A stretch of 42,132 bases of DNA from Rhodospirillales bacterium (GTDB lineage Bacteria > Pseudomonadota > Alphaproteobacteria > Rhodospirillales > Casp-alpha2), in assembly GCA_013203595.1 (NCBI GenBank), contig JABMNT010000101.1, positions 1 to 42,132 of the forward strand, read 5' to 3'. Positions 25,551 through 33,437 of this stretch are shown here, one piece after another. The notes under the pieces were generated by a model. It worked only from the letters and a program-made list of their open reading frames with translations. It was not told the DNA's origin and searched no databases. The stretch's first letter is position 1, and every line of letters begins with the position of its first letter. The translations under genes and the position numbers were made by a program.

Positions 25551-26678
25551 CTAGCGGGGCAGAATGGGCACGGTAACCGCCGGATCATTGCTCACCAGAG
25601 TTAACAGGAATGACTTAATGTCTTTCGCCTCGTCATCGGTCAGCGCCAGCGGCTTCATCGACCTGGAAAGACTTGGACGTTTGTAGCCACCGGTATTGTA
25701 ATGACTGATGACATCTTCCAGGCTGTGCAGGGATCCGTTATGCATGAACGGAGCTCTGGCCGGCAGGTTTCTCAGACCGGGGGTTTTGAAGGTATACTGC
25801 AGAGCCGGATTGTCCTTGAAAAACTCGCCCCGACCAATATCACCTTCAATTTTGATCATTGACCCATCCGCTGCTTTTTCTTCGCGTGCGTCATTGGGCA
25901 AGCCGATGTCATGCAAGCTGTCATCCGTGAAATTCCATCCGGAATGACACTCGCTGCAACGGGCTTTCGTATTGAAAAGCTCAAACCCACGCTTTGCCGA
26001 TGCGGAAATAGCGTCCTCGTCACCACCGACCCAAAGGTCAAAGGGGGCGATTGAGGAAATGACCGTGCGCTCGAATGTCGCAATGGCATTGGCTATGTTA
26101 TCAAGCGATATACCGGTGCCGGGGAAAGCGATGTTAAAAAGAACCTGATATCCTTTGACCTCTTCCAGCTCGGCGACCAGGGTTTCCAGATTCTGTGCCA
26201 TTTCCACACCGGCACCAACAGGGCCGAGGGCCTGCTCCTCGAGGGTATCAAAGCGACCGTCCCACATCAGAGGCTCGCTCCAGGCGAGGTTTAGAATTGT
26301 CGGAGTACGTCGACCCAAACGCCCCATTCCGGCGCCGAATCCCAATGAATGGCCGTCGCCCCAGCCCAGGCTCGGGTTATGGCAGAATGCACAGGTCAGC
26401 TGATTATTGCCCGACAGGCGCGGATCGAAAAACAGTTTCTTTCCCAATTCCGCCTTGTCCACTGAATAGGGATTGTCTTCCGGATAGGGCACCGATGTTG
26501 GCCGCTGATACTCGGCCTTCATTTCCGCCAGGGTTTTTGCGTTGGCCACCAGAGGTGAAGCCAGCGAACCGACACCGAAAGCCAGGGCCAGGAATCCGCC
26601 GATGCAGGTTCTGGTCAGGCGACCCGATACGGAGGTGATCTGCGTGTCGGGGGTTGTAGAGAATAAATTATCAAACAT
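25551..26678 (-). CDS. Diheme cytochrome c peroxidase (CcpA/MauG family)
   Basis: A 375-residue periplasmic protein with a long N-terminal export signal and two c-type heme sites, CAFCH (96-100) and CSECH (241-245). Family segments are ELGKKLFFDPRLSG, RRTPTILN, MWDGRFDTLEEQ, FKTPGLRNLPARAPFMHNG and HYNTGG. Most members reduce hydrogen peroxide to water with electrons from small cytochromes or cupredoxins; MauG instead modifies a partner protein. The WDGRFDTLEEQ context is shared by both groups, so the reaction is not certain. GGGAGA lies eight bases before ATG 26678. The start of its signal is longer than usual. Confidence 0.9.
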   Translation of the reverse strand: MFDNLFSTTPDTQITSVSGRLTRTCIGGFLALAFGVGSLASPLVANAKTLAEMKAEYQRPTSVPYPEDNPYSVDKAELGKKLFFDPRLSGNNQLTCAFCHNPSLGWGDGHSLGFGAGMGRLGRRTPTILNLAWSEPLMWDGRFDTLEEQALGPVGAGVEMAQNLETLVAELEEVKGYQVLFNIAFPGTGISLDNIANAIATFERTVISSIAPFDLWVGGDEDAISASAKRGFELFNTKARCSECHSGWNFTDDSLHDIGLPNDAREEKAADGSMIKIEGDIGRGEFFKDNPALQYTFKTPGLRNLPARAPFMHNGSLHSLEDVISHYNTGGYKRPSLSRSMKPLALTDDEAKDIKSFLLTLVSNDPAVTVPILPR

Positions 26679-26754
26679 AACTTTTGTCTCCCTAAGTTAA
26701 AATTCTGAGTCGAAACTTTCTGCGAAAGCTCCCAAAAAGTCATAAGGGCGCAGG

Positions 26755-27501
26755 CTAGTATTGCATGCGATAGTCATCGGGCAGGAACATGACACTGTCG
26801 GTTTTTTCGCCGTATTCCCGGTGGCATTCCATACAGAGCTGCTCGGAAAACTTTGCGTCACTGAAACCCGCTTTGGTAAATTTCCGGTTCGGGTGCACCA
26901 TGGTATAGCGCCAGTCACCGGTTTCTTTACGTGACCCATGTTTCAGCTTTTCCATGACAAAAGCCGGAGCAATGTCCACGCGCCCGCCATCACCATTAAC
27001 AACCAGACTGTACTTGATCAGAATGGCACCTTCCGGCATGACACCCGCTTCCTCATATTTCTGATATGATTGTGCCTTCTCGTTGGCAAAGTTCATGACG
27101 TAAATGGATTTGGCACTCAGGTCTTCGATAAATCGGTTGACGTGCGCCGATCGAAAGGGAGCCGAGCTGTAGTTTTTCCACTCCTTGAATGCGGTGCTGA
27201 CAAGCGGTCCACCATTGGTGAAGGCGGCCTGCATCAGGTCCTGTGTAAGACAGTTCCATACTCTGGTGGAATCTTTCATGCCAATTTCGGGCTCGTAATC
27301 TTCCACGTCCTCGCAAAAGGGAAGGTCGCCATCCTTTTCACATTTTGCGGCCTGATTCTGAATTTTCAGATATTCCGCCGCCAGTTTTTCCGATGAACAA
27401 TCGGCACTGGCTTCTGCGGCAATGCTACTGATCGCCAGCGCGGCGACTGTGAACAGAGCCAGTTTTTTTGAAGCCAGATTCTTTTTCAGAAACAACGACA
27501 T
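26755..27501 (-). CDS. Cytochrome P460-like monoheme c-type cytochrome
   Basis: A 248-residue exported protein with a signal peptide (about 1-33) and one heme motif near the C-terminus, CMECH (223-227). The arrangement HVNRFI, MNFANEKAQSYQKYEEAGVMPEGAILIKY, seen as pieces FANEKA and MPEGAILIKYS, and GDWRYTMV before the heme site is like cytochrome P460 and the related cytochrome c'-beta. P460 oxidises hydroxylamine and NO in ammonia oxidisers; c'-beta binds NO. Four extra cysteines (35, 54, 63, 84) in the N-terminal part may form two disulfides and are not a standard P460 feature. The crosslinking lysine of P460 cannot be assigned with certainty. Confidence 0.65.
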   Translation of the reverse strand: MSLFLKKNLASKKLALFTVAALAISSIAAEASADCSSEKLAAEYLKIQNQAAKCEKDGDLPFCEDVEDYEPEIGMKDSTRVWNCLTQDLMQAAFTNGGPLVSTAFKEWKNYSSAPFRSAHVNRFIEDLSAKSIYVMNFANEKAQSYQKYEEAGVMPEGAILIKYSLVVNGDGGRVDIAPAFVMEKLKHGSRKETGDWRYTMVHPNRKFTKAGFSDAKFSEQLCMECHREYGEKTDSVMFLPDDYRMQY

Positions 27502-27567
27502 TCCTAATCCCTTATACTATTTGACCATGAGCAACTTGTGAGGTCGAAATCCACATGCAGCGGGCGG

Positions 27568-28128
27568 TTACTGAGTCCCGTGCCTGAGGGCCACGGGGGG
27601 TTGTACGCCGGGGCCGGATTTCCGGTATTTCTGATGACAATTGGAGCAGGATTCCGTGACTTCCAGGTACTGGCCCAATATTTCCGATTTCTCGCCGTCG
27701 GCGCGGACCAGTTTGTAGAGGTCCTGGGTTTGTGCGTAGGAAAGCGCGGAGAGCTTCTCGAAATCATCCCAATTTGACCAGATATCGGCTTTCGCCTCGC
27801 TCGGCGGAGTCATATCCTTATTTTCAAACCACTTCACAATAAACCGGTTGGTGATTTGCAGGGCATCTGCATAGGCTTTCGCCACATTCTTATTATATTC
27901 CATCTTGCCGCGAAGCATGTCGCCCAGGTTTTCATGGGCCCGCGCCATGGACTGCATATTGTCCACACGCGCCCTGACCGCACCGGTTGCCATCTCGGCA
28001 GCGGCCGTCGGGGATGGCTGCACGAACGATGCAATGCCAAACGTCCATGCAAATAGAACAAGTGCGGTTTTTACCAACAGCACTTTTTTGAGTTTTGCCT
28101 TAAAAGAATTTGGTCGAATATTAGACAT
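27568..28128 (-). CDS. Cytochrome c' family protein
   Basis: A 186-residue exported protein with an N-terminal signal or anchor (about 16-44) and a four-helix-bundle body ending in the heme site CSNCHQKYR (161-169). This single C-terminal heme after three to four helices is the layout of cytochrome c', which binds NO, CO or, poorly, O2 and is tied to NO resistance. The C-terminal extension beyond the heme (about 17 residues) is a little longer than usual. It is the first gene of the second redox operon, with a strong GGGAGG ribosome site. Confidence 0.82.
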   Translation of the reverse strand: MSNIRPNSFKAKLKKVLLVKTALVLFAWTFGIASFVQPSPTAAAEMATGAVRARVDNMQSMARAHENLGDMLRGKMEYNKNVAKAYADALQITNRFIVKWFENKDMTPPSEAKADIWSNWDDFEKLSALSYAQTQDLYKLVRADGEKSEILGQYLEVTESCSNCHQKYRKSGPGVQPPVALRHGTQ

Positions 28129-28157
28129 TCTTCCCTCCCGAGGTTAAAACTTGATAG

Positions 28158-28176
28158 GGCGGAAGCATGTTCCGCC
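28158..28176 (-). promoter_or_regulatory. Leader hairpin before the cytochrome c' operon
   Basis: GGCGGAA and TTCCGCC pair perfectly around a five-base loop, about 25 bases upstream of the ribosome site. It would form in the 5' leader of the mRNA and could affect stability or translation. Confidence 0.5.
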
Positions 28177-28180
28177 AAGA

Positions 28181-28186
28181 AGTATA
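28181..28186 (-). promoter_or_regulatory. Candidate -10 box of the cytochrome c' operon
   Basis: TATACT on the minus strand inside TGATTATACT. No good -35 hexamer is found 16-18 bases upstream, so the promoter may need an activator. Confidence 0.35.
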
Positions 28187-28354
28187 ATCAAATGTCATCT
28201 CTTTAACGTGGACATCTTTCTTCAACATACGTATTTATGCAATATATCTAAAGTTATAGATAAAAAATTTAAAGTTGAATAAAGCGCTATATATTTTCAT
28301 TAATTTATATCTAATGCATTGAAAAATAAGAATATTTTTTGTGTCGGGTGAGAT

Positions 28355-28372
28355 TTGATTCCGTTGAATCAA
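28355..28372. promoter_or_regulatory. Perfect 18-base palindromic operator-like site
   Basis: TTGATTC and GAATCAA flank a CGTT centre. The half site starts with the TTGAT of FNR boxes, but the spacing between TTGAT and ATCAA is eight rather than four bases, so it is not a standard FNR site. It lies about 170 bases upstream of the -10 candidate for the cytochrome c' operon. Confidence 0.45.
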
Positions 28373-28464
28373 TTTGTTTCAAGATGTTTCAGTGTGTTAC
28401 AAAACGCAACAATTATGACAATTTGTTCGTTTCAGACGGGCAATTGGAGATAGAAGTAAAAGTA

Positions 28465-28510
28465 ACATAGTTAGCGGGGCTACCCTCACCTCTTCTTTAG
28501 GTTACTATGT
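28465..28510 (-). terminator. Inverted repeat after the decaheme gene, possible terminator
   Basis: ACATAGT (28465-28471) and ACTATGT (28504-28510) are perfect complements enclosing 32 bases, 32 bases after the decaheme cytochrome stop. On the minus strand a few T residues follow (TTACTTTTACTT). It is a weak terminator candidate. Confidence 0.35.
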
Positions 28511-28541
28511 ACTACTTAAATTACATCTAAAATTACATGAG

Positions 28542-30791
28542 CTACCTGGGTAAACCGCCAAACTGAACTTTCGGGACAACCGCCGTACCATGGTATCGAT
28601 GGCATGAAACGCAATCTGCACCCGCCTTCTCCGGCTGATGACAATCCAGGCAGATCGCCTTTTCAGGCTTGGCCATCTCCGATCGGATGGTTTGCATAGG
28701 TGTTGCCGACGCGACCTGGGGATCAGGAATGGCCTTGTTCAGGGTATGGCAGCTTCCGCATGTGCGTTTCTCGCCGACGCCCACATGCGGGCCATGGGCG
28801 AAATGGATCAGCTGGTCCCGGTTGCGGGTTGGCAGCGGAAAGGCGGTTGATGACGATTGCCACTGGCTGGCAAGGGGCCCCTGTGTGCCATGGCACTTGA
28901 GGCATTGGCCTGGTGCGCCCTTGTCAGCCAGTTGCTGGTGAAGGAACTGAGTCCATGGGGGTTGCGCGTCATTGGGGGGACCGGCAAGGGCAGCCAGCCA
29001 GGCCATGAAAAAACCGTCTTTGTGGGATGCCGGCCGGTAGCGAACCGCGTTGTCATGGAAATACCAGCCCTGATCCGGTTCCGCCAAAATGCTGGCTGCC
29101 TGAACCTGATCTGGTATGTCGCCCTGGATCGCCGCCCCGATCGTTGATTTTGTGTCACCGGGCAGCGCGCGTTCGGCAAACCACTTTTCCATGGCAGCCT
29201 CGATGTCCCGAATTTTCTGTTCATCGAGGATTGGTCCCCTCGCCTCACCCGGTTCCTCTGCAACGGCTGGCTCAGGCGGGACGGCGCTGACTTCGAGGAC
29301 GCTTTGCCGATCGGCATAATCCAGTTGCACCACATCTCCGGCGCGGTGGCGCCTGACTTCGTCTTGCAGATCAGGAAACCACACGGCAGTGGCCGCACGC
29401 ACCATATCACGGGGTGGCAGGCCGGAATGCGCGTTGCCGGCTGGTGTCGACCCGTCGCTTCCAGGGAACTGGTTTTGCAGGTGTTGGCGCTGGCTTGATA
29501 TGTCCATTAAATCCGCAAGAAGATATTTGATTGACCAGACAAGGGTCGTCACATCTTTGATTTGTGAGCTGTCGGCGTTCTCAAGATCGTTCAAAACCCG
29601 TCCGTCAAGCCGGTCCAGGCTATCGGCGACGCGTGAACTGCGCGACAACAGCGCCCGCATTACCGGCGGGAGGGTTAAGGTATCCGTTTGCGGCCACCAG
29701 CCAATGGCCGCGTTGTGGTCAGCCAGACTCTGCAAATCCAGCTCCGGAATCGCCAGAACCTCCAGCCCTTTCGGTCCCTGGATCAGATTTTCGGCGGTAA
29801 TCTGTTCAAGATGGCAGGATGCGCAGGACGAATCGAAGGGCTTGACGGTCATATCTTTGCCGGACGGCTGCAGGCTATGGCACTGACCGCAATTTTTCGG
29901 TTGCGGGTTTTTCGTGTGTTCCTGAAAGTGTTTTGTGAAATGCGAGCGGTGGTTAAACAGGGCCAGGGGATTTTCCTGGTTTACCCAATCAAATTCCGGA
30001 TGACCATCGGCAAAGGAGAGGAACGGCCTGGCGTGACAGGTCTGGCACTGGCCATCGGAAAAGGCGGTGAGCGTGCGCCTGCTTGCCCGGTGTTCCTTGT
30101 GGCAGGTGGCACAGGCGACCCCTTCCCGATCCGTAACATAGGTTGTAAACGGGGTTCGCCGAAAGCCGGCCCCCTGGCTGGCTGGGGCGCTGGCAAGCAG
30201 ATCCGCCGTCACCTTTTCCAGATTGGCGGCGGGCAACCCGTGTGGTCGCTCCGCGTTCACACCGGCATCGTGACAGGACTGGCATTTGGCGTTGGTATGG
30301 GCCACGGTGACGTCCTGGAAGGCGGCCTTTAGCCAGCCGAGGGGGCTTTCCAGGGAAACCGCGTGACAACTGATGCAGGTGTCAATGGTTGCATGGGACG
30401 GGCTTAACGGGGATGGCAGCAAAAGCGCCCCCCGGTCCTTCACAATAAAAATCAGTGACACACACAACAGGCTTATGAGCGTCGCCAGACGAACGACTTT
30501 GCCACGCATGCGCCGGCGCGAACGCACTGGCATGCAAGGGGGAACCGCCCGACAGCAGGTGCCGTCCGGCAGCGGGCCCGCGTCACAGACGCCGCCTGCC
30601 GATTCCGGCCGTGTGCAGCGCCAGCGCTCATTGATTTTTACCGGATCACATTCGAACCGGGTTTGGCAGTGACCGCCGCCATCGGGCCCGGACAGGCAGG
30701 CGTTGCCGGATGCCGCATAGCCGCATACCCAGTCCCTGTTGGGGCGATCATATCCGGTCCTGGAATTCGGGGCGGAAGCGTTGCCTGCCAT
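28542..30791 (-). CDS. Membrane-anchored decaheme c-type cytochrome with Cys-rich cytoplasmic head
   Basis: A 749-residue protein with ten CxxCH heme sites, starting at residues 139, 170, 227, 249, 301, 323, 630, 678, 714 and 727. Six lie in an N-terminal cluster and four in a C-terminal cluster, separated by about 300 heme-free residues that are largely helical. Before the single membrane helix (about 99-117) is a head of about 95 residues with nine cysteines (23, 32, 42, 48, 59, 69, 79, 80, 86) and a basic RSRRRMRGK stop, which by the positive-inside rule stays in the cytoplasm. The hemes would then be periplasmic. It is the last gene of the five-gene redox operon; its ATG overlaps the cytochrome b stop by one base. 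I know no named function for this architecture. Confidence 0.88.
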   Translation of the reverse strand: MAGNASAPNSRTGYDRPNRDWVCGYAASGNACLSGPDGGGHCQTRFECDPVKINERWRCTRPESAGGVCDAGPLPDGTCCRAVPPCMPVRSRRRMRGKVVRLATLISLLCVSLIFIVKDRGALLLPSPLSPSHATIDTCISCHAVSLESPLGWLKAAFQDVTVAHTNAKCQSCHDAGVNAERPHGLPAANLEKVTADLLASAPASQGAGFRRTPFTTYVTDREGVACATCHKEHRASRRTLTAFSDGQCQTCHARPFLSFADGHPEFDWVNQENPLALFNHRSHFTKHFQEHTKNPQPKNCGQCHSLQPSGKDMTVKPFDSSCASCHLEQITAENLIQGPKGLEVLAIPELDLQSLADHNAAIGWWPQTDTLTLPPVMRALLSRSSRVADSLDRLDGRVLNDLENADSSQIKDVTTLVWSIKYLLADLMDISSQRQHLQNQFPGSDGSTPAGNAHSGLPPRDMVRAATAVWFPDLQDEVRRHRAGDVVQLDYADRQSVLEVSAVPPEPAVAEEPGEARGPILDEQKIRDIEAAMEKWFAERALPGDTKSTIGAAIQGDIPDQVQAASILAEPDQGWYFHDNAVRYRPASHKDGFFMAWLAALAGPPNDAQPPWTQFLHQQLADKGAPGQCLKCHGTQGPLASQWQSSSTAFPLPTRNRDQLIHFAHGPHVGVGEKRTCGSCHTLNKAIPDPQVASATPMQTIRSEMAKPEKAICLDCHQPEKAGADCVSCHRYHGTAVVPKVQFGGLPR

Positions 30792-31612
30792 CAGGGCGTT
30801 CCCATGGAAAAGGCGTAAACGATCAGGATGTGGGTCAGGGAGAATACCATCAACGCAAACACCGACGATAAATGGATAAACAACCAGCCACGCAAAATGA
30901 CCTGGCGGCGATACTGGGCATCAAGGGTCCCGCGGGCCGCGATCAAGGTCCGGAGCCGGTTCAGGTTTTCCCGGTCGCCAGCACCGAGGCTCACGGGTGT
31001 TGCATCCAGGTGAGCAAGCAATTCAGTGGCCGTCGGCCGGCGTACAAACAAGGCTGACCATTGATTAAGGGGCTGGCTGAAAAAACCGTACCATTCGGTC
31101 TGGTAGGCGTTCAGAAATTCCCGGTCACCGGTCTCTTCGATAATCTTTAAAACCAATGCGTCGACATCCTTTGCCAGTTGTTTTCTGGCCACGGGAAATT
31201 CGCTGAACAGGATCCGCCCGTTTTCCTGATCAAGCTGCGCCGGCAGTGTGCGGGTCATCAGCCAGCCAAGCACGCCGCTCAGGGCAGTCACGACAAAGCT
31301 TGTCCATGCCGCCCCTTCCAGCCATCCGGAAGGCAGGCCGGTTCCTGCGTGAAAGAGAAAGACAACCACGGATATCAGCCCGACGACAAGGTGGGCAAGG
31401 CGCCAGAACCTGGCATCAATGAGCGGCAGCACCCGCAGTGATTTGCGGATGAAAAAGAACCCGAGAAAAATCAGGGCAACGGCCAGTATCCAACCGTCGT
31501 AATAATAGACGCCGCGCAGAGACTGGCTGGTTTGTCCGTGAAACCACACGAACGCAGTTAACAAAAGGGCCGTACAACCACTGACCAGAAGGATTTGCAG
31601 GTATCTGTTCAT
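30791..31612 (-). CDS. Diheme-type membrane cytochrome b
   Basis: A 273-residue integral membrane protein with about five helices (near 5-24, 40-57, 68-90, 99-118, and 242-268) and a soluble loop of about 115 residues between the fourth and fifth. Two helices each carry a pair of histidines 14 residues apart: HLVVGLISVVVFLFH and HLSSVFALMVFSLTH. That spacing is the classic way two b hemes are held across the membrane. It should pass electrons between the cytoplasmic iron-sulfur proteins and the periplasmic cytochromes. The start is ATG 31612, four bases after the upstream stop; a longer open frame only overlaps that gene. I recognise no named family beyond the general cytochrome b fold. Confidence 0.8.
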   Translation of the reverse strand: MNRYLQILLVSGCTALLLTAFVWFHGQTSQSLRGVYYYDGWILAVALIFLGFFFIRKSLRVLPLIDARFWRLAHLVVGLISVVVFLFHAGTGLPSGWLEGAAWTSFVVTALSGVLGWLMTRTLPAQLDQENGRILFSEFPVARKQLAKDVDALVLKIIEETGDREFLNAYQTEWYGFFSQPLNQWSALFVRRPTATELLAHLDATPVSLGAGDRENLNRLRTLIAARGTLDAQYRRQVILRGWLFIHLSSVFALMVFSLTHILIVYAFSMGTP

Positions 31613-31616
31613 GGCC

Positions 31617-33437
31617 CTACCGGAAAAGGTTGCCGACCTGGTCGGGCCGGTGCAAGTCAACGCGACTGAGCGCTCCGGTGGGACAGGCACGCACGCAGGC
31701 AGGCCCGCCTGATTTTCCCGTACATAAATCACATTTGGTCGCCCGCATTTCCTGGCTGCCGTCGGCTTTTAACAGGCGGTTTCCCTGGGAATCGTTGACC
31801 GCGACCATCTCGATATTTCCATAAGGGCAGGCATTGGCGCAGGTGCTGCAGCCAATACAACTGGCGTCCTCAATCAAAATCGCGCCACTCTCGGTGTCTC
31901 GGGAAATCGCCCCCGTGGGGCAACCGATAAGACAGACCGGATCAATGCAATGCATACAGGCGTTGGCGACCAGGAATGGCCCGTGGTTCTCTCCTTTTCG
32001 GACAAACCGCGGGTTGTTATCGTGGTTTTGCGCACAGGCGATCACACATTCGTCACATTCGACGCATTTTCGGTTATCGATCAGCATCGCCTGGGTGCCG
32101 TTTATCAGGCGTTTATCCACCAGGAAATCAAGCAGCGAGAAATTGCCGGCGGTCCCCTTTGTTCGGGGGGCCAGACTGGCCAGCTGCTGGCTATCCATGT
32201 TCGACAGGGTCTCCAGCAGCGGATCCACCGGAATCCGCAAAATGTCCGCATAGCCGAGTGCCCGGTAACTGTTTTGCCAGCTAAGCGCCGTTCCCGATTC
32301 CAGGTATTGGCGAATTTCGGCGCCACCGACAAAATCGTTTTTGCCTAAGTAGCCGACGGTTTGTTGGTGCCCGTCGCGGGTTTCAACGACGCGTACGAAG
32401 CCCGAGCGAATCAGACCGATTTCGTTGACGGCGGCGCCCTGCAAATAGATATCCTGCTCCAAGGGGGGGGGATTACCGGCCGATTCCTTGCCCTGTGATT
32501 GCCGCTGAAAGGCGGCTGTCCATTCGAAATTGCCATAACTTCCGTATTGAATATGGGCGATCAACCGCTGCAGGGAGGGCCCGTCCAATCCTTTGAACAG
32601 GTGGTTTTCAGCGACCTGAATTTCCAGGCCCCGCTCGCGGTACAGTTTATCCACATAAGCGCAAAAATAGCTGGACCAGCGCCTGAGTTCACGCAGGCCC
32701 TGCCAGCGCAGTTCAAAGACCTCGACCATGGGGCTGGCAACAAAAACGGTATTCTGTCGGGACGTCCGAGTCAGGGCGGCAATTTCTCCGAAAATGTCGC
32801 CCGGGCCGAGACAGAAGGTATCCTGATTTGCAATGACCTCGGCCACATCGGGCAGCATCCTGACCAGGGATTTACTTGCTTTTCTGGTGGCTTGACGCCG
32901 GTCCGGCCCCTGATAGGGGGACGTCGCTTGCCGGGTGCGCCGGTCCTGGCGCTTGCGGCGGGGCTGGTTTGCCCCTTTTTCCAGGATTGCGGTTTTCAGG
33001 ATGGAATCGCGACCATTGCCGTGATCTTCAATCCGGCCTGACTGGCGGCGTTCCGTGATTCTGGCATTTTGCCACAATTGTGCCAGGGACTTGAAGAAAG
33101 TAATCATTGTCTGCTGTTTTCGAACGGCGCTGCGCACTCGCCCCTGTCCGGGCGCCAGTCCTCTCAATTCGCCACTGAGAATAGCGAATACGGAGTGCCC
33201 GTAATCACCTTCCATGACGATCATTTCGCCCTCGAAAAACCTGCGAATTCGACCATGGTAGGCGAGGATGGATGCCAGGGGCGTTGTTGATGGAAACTCC
33301 GCGGGGTTTATGTCTTTGAACACCGGCGCCGCCAGCAGGCGCTCTATCTGCCCGGCGTCCAGCAGGCGGTCGCCAAAGGGATGGCCTCCCAGAACCACAG
33401 AATTCTCAGGTGAATTATCAGTCAGGATCCTGTTCAT
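31617..33437 (-). CDS. Cyclic-nucleotide-binding-domain / four-cluster ferredoxin fusion protein
   Basis: A 606-residue cytoplasmic protein with no signal or membrane helix. Residues about 55-255 form a first cyclic-nucleotide-binding-type domain, split by an insert of about 110 residues (95-205) rich in Arg, Lys and Gln; its phosphate cassette reads IFGEIAALTRTSRQNT, with Glu218 and Arg227 where cNMP binders need them. Residues about 275-415 form a second such domain whose cassette is degenerate (DFVGGAEIRQ). The C-terminal part (455-590) is a ferredoxin of the HycB/DmsB type with sixteen cysteines in four groups (458-468, 494-506, 527-537, 569-585), enough for four [4Fe-4S] clusters. It overlaps the c554 gene by four bases. 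The likely role is an electron relay whose activity responds to a nucleotide. Confidence 0.88.
   Translation of the reverse strand: MNRILTDNSPENSVVLGGHPFGDRLLDAGQIERLLAAPVFKDINPAEFPSTTPLASILAYHGRIRRFFEGEMIVMEGDYGHSVFAILSGELRGLAPGQGRVRSAVRKQQTMITFFKSLAQLWQNARITERRQSGRIEDHGNGRDSILKTAILEKGANQPRRKRQDRRTRQATSPYQGPDRRQATRKASKSLVRMLPDVAEVIANQDTFCLGPGDIFGEIAALTRTSRQNTVFVASPMVEVFELRWQGLRELRRWSSYFCAYVDKLYRERGLEIQVAENHLFKGLDGPSLQRLIAHIQYGSYGNFEWTAAFQRQSQGKESAGNPPPLEQDIYLQGAAVNEIGLIRSGFVRVVETRDGHQQTVGYLGKNDFVGGAEIRQYLESGTALSWQNSYRALGYADILRIPVDPLLETLSNMDSQQLASLAPRTKGTAGNFSLLDFLVDKRLINGTQAMLIDNRKCVECDECVIACAQNHDNNPRFVRKGENHGPFLVANACMHCIDPVCLIGCPTGAISRDTESGAILIEDASCIGCSTCANACPYGNIEMVAVNDSQGNRLLKADGSQEMRATKCDLCTGKSGGPACVRACPTGALSRVDLHRPDQVGNLFR

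Larger units (their letters stand above)
28129..28541. other. 413-base AT-rich intergenic control region, no gene
   Basis: This gap separates the decaheme cytochrome operon from the cytochrome c' operon, both on the minus strand. It is distinctly more AT-rich than the flanks. It holds a leader hairpin next to the cytochrome c' ribosome site, a TATACT -10 candidate, a perfect 18-base palindromic operator-like site, three TGAAAC repeats on the minus strand between 28370 and 28440, and a long inverted repeat just after the decaheme stop. I see no open frame worth calling. Confidence 0.7.

Noticed and set aside
28355-28372. FNR box
   Set aside because: The half sites TTGAT and ATCAA are present but eight bases apart instead of four, so it is reported only as a palindrome.
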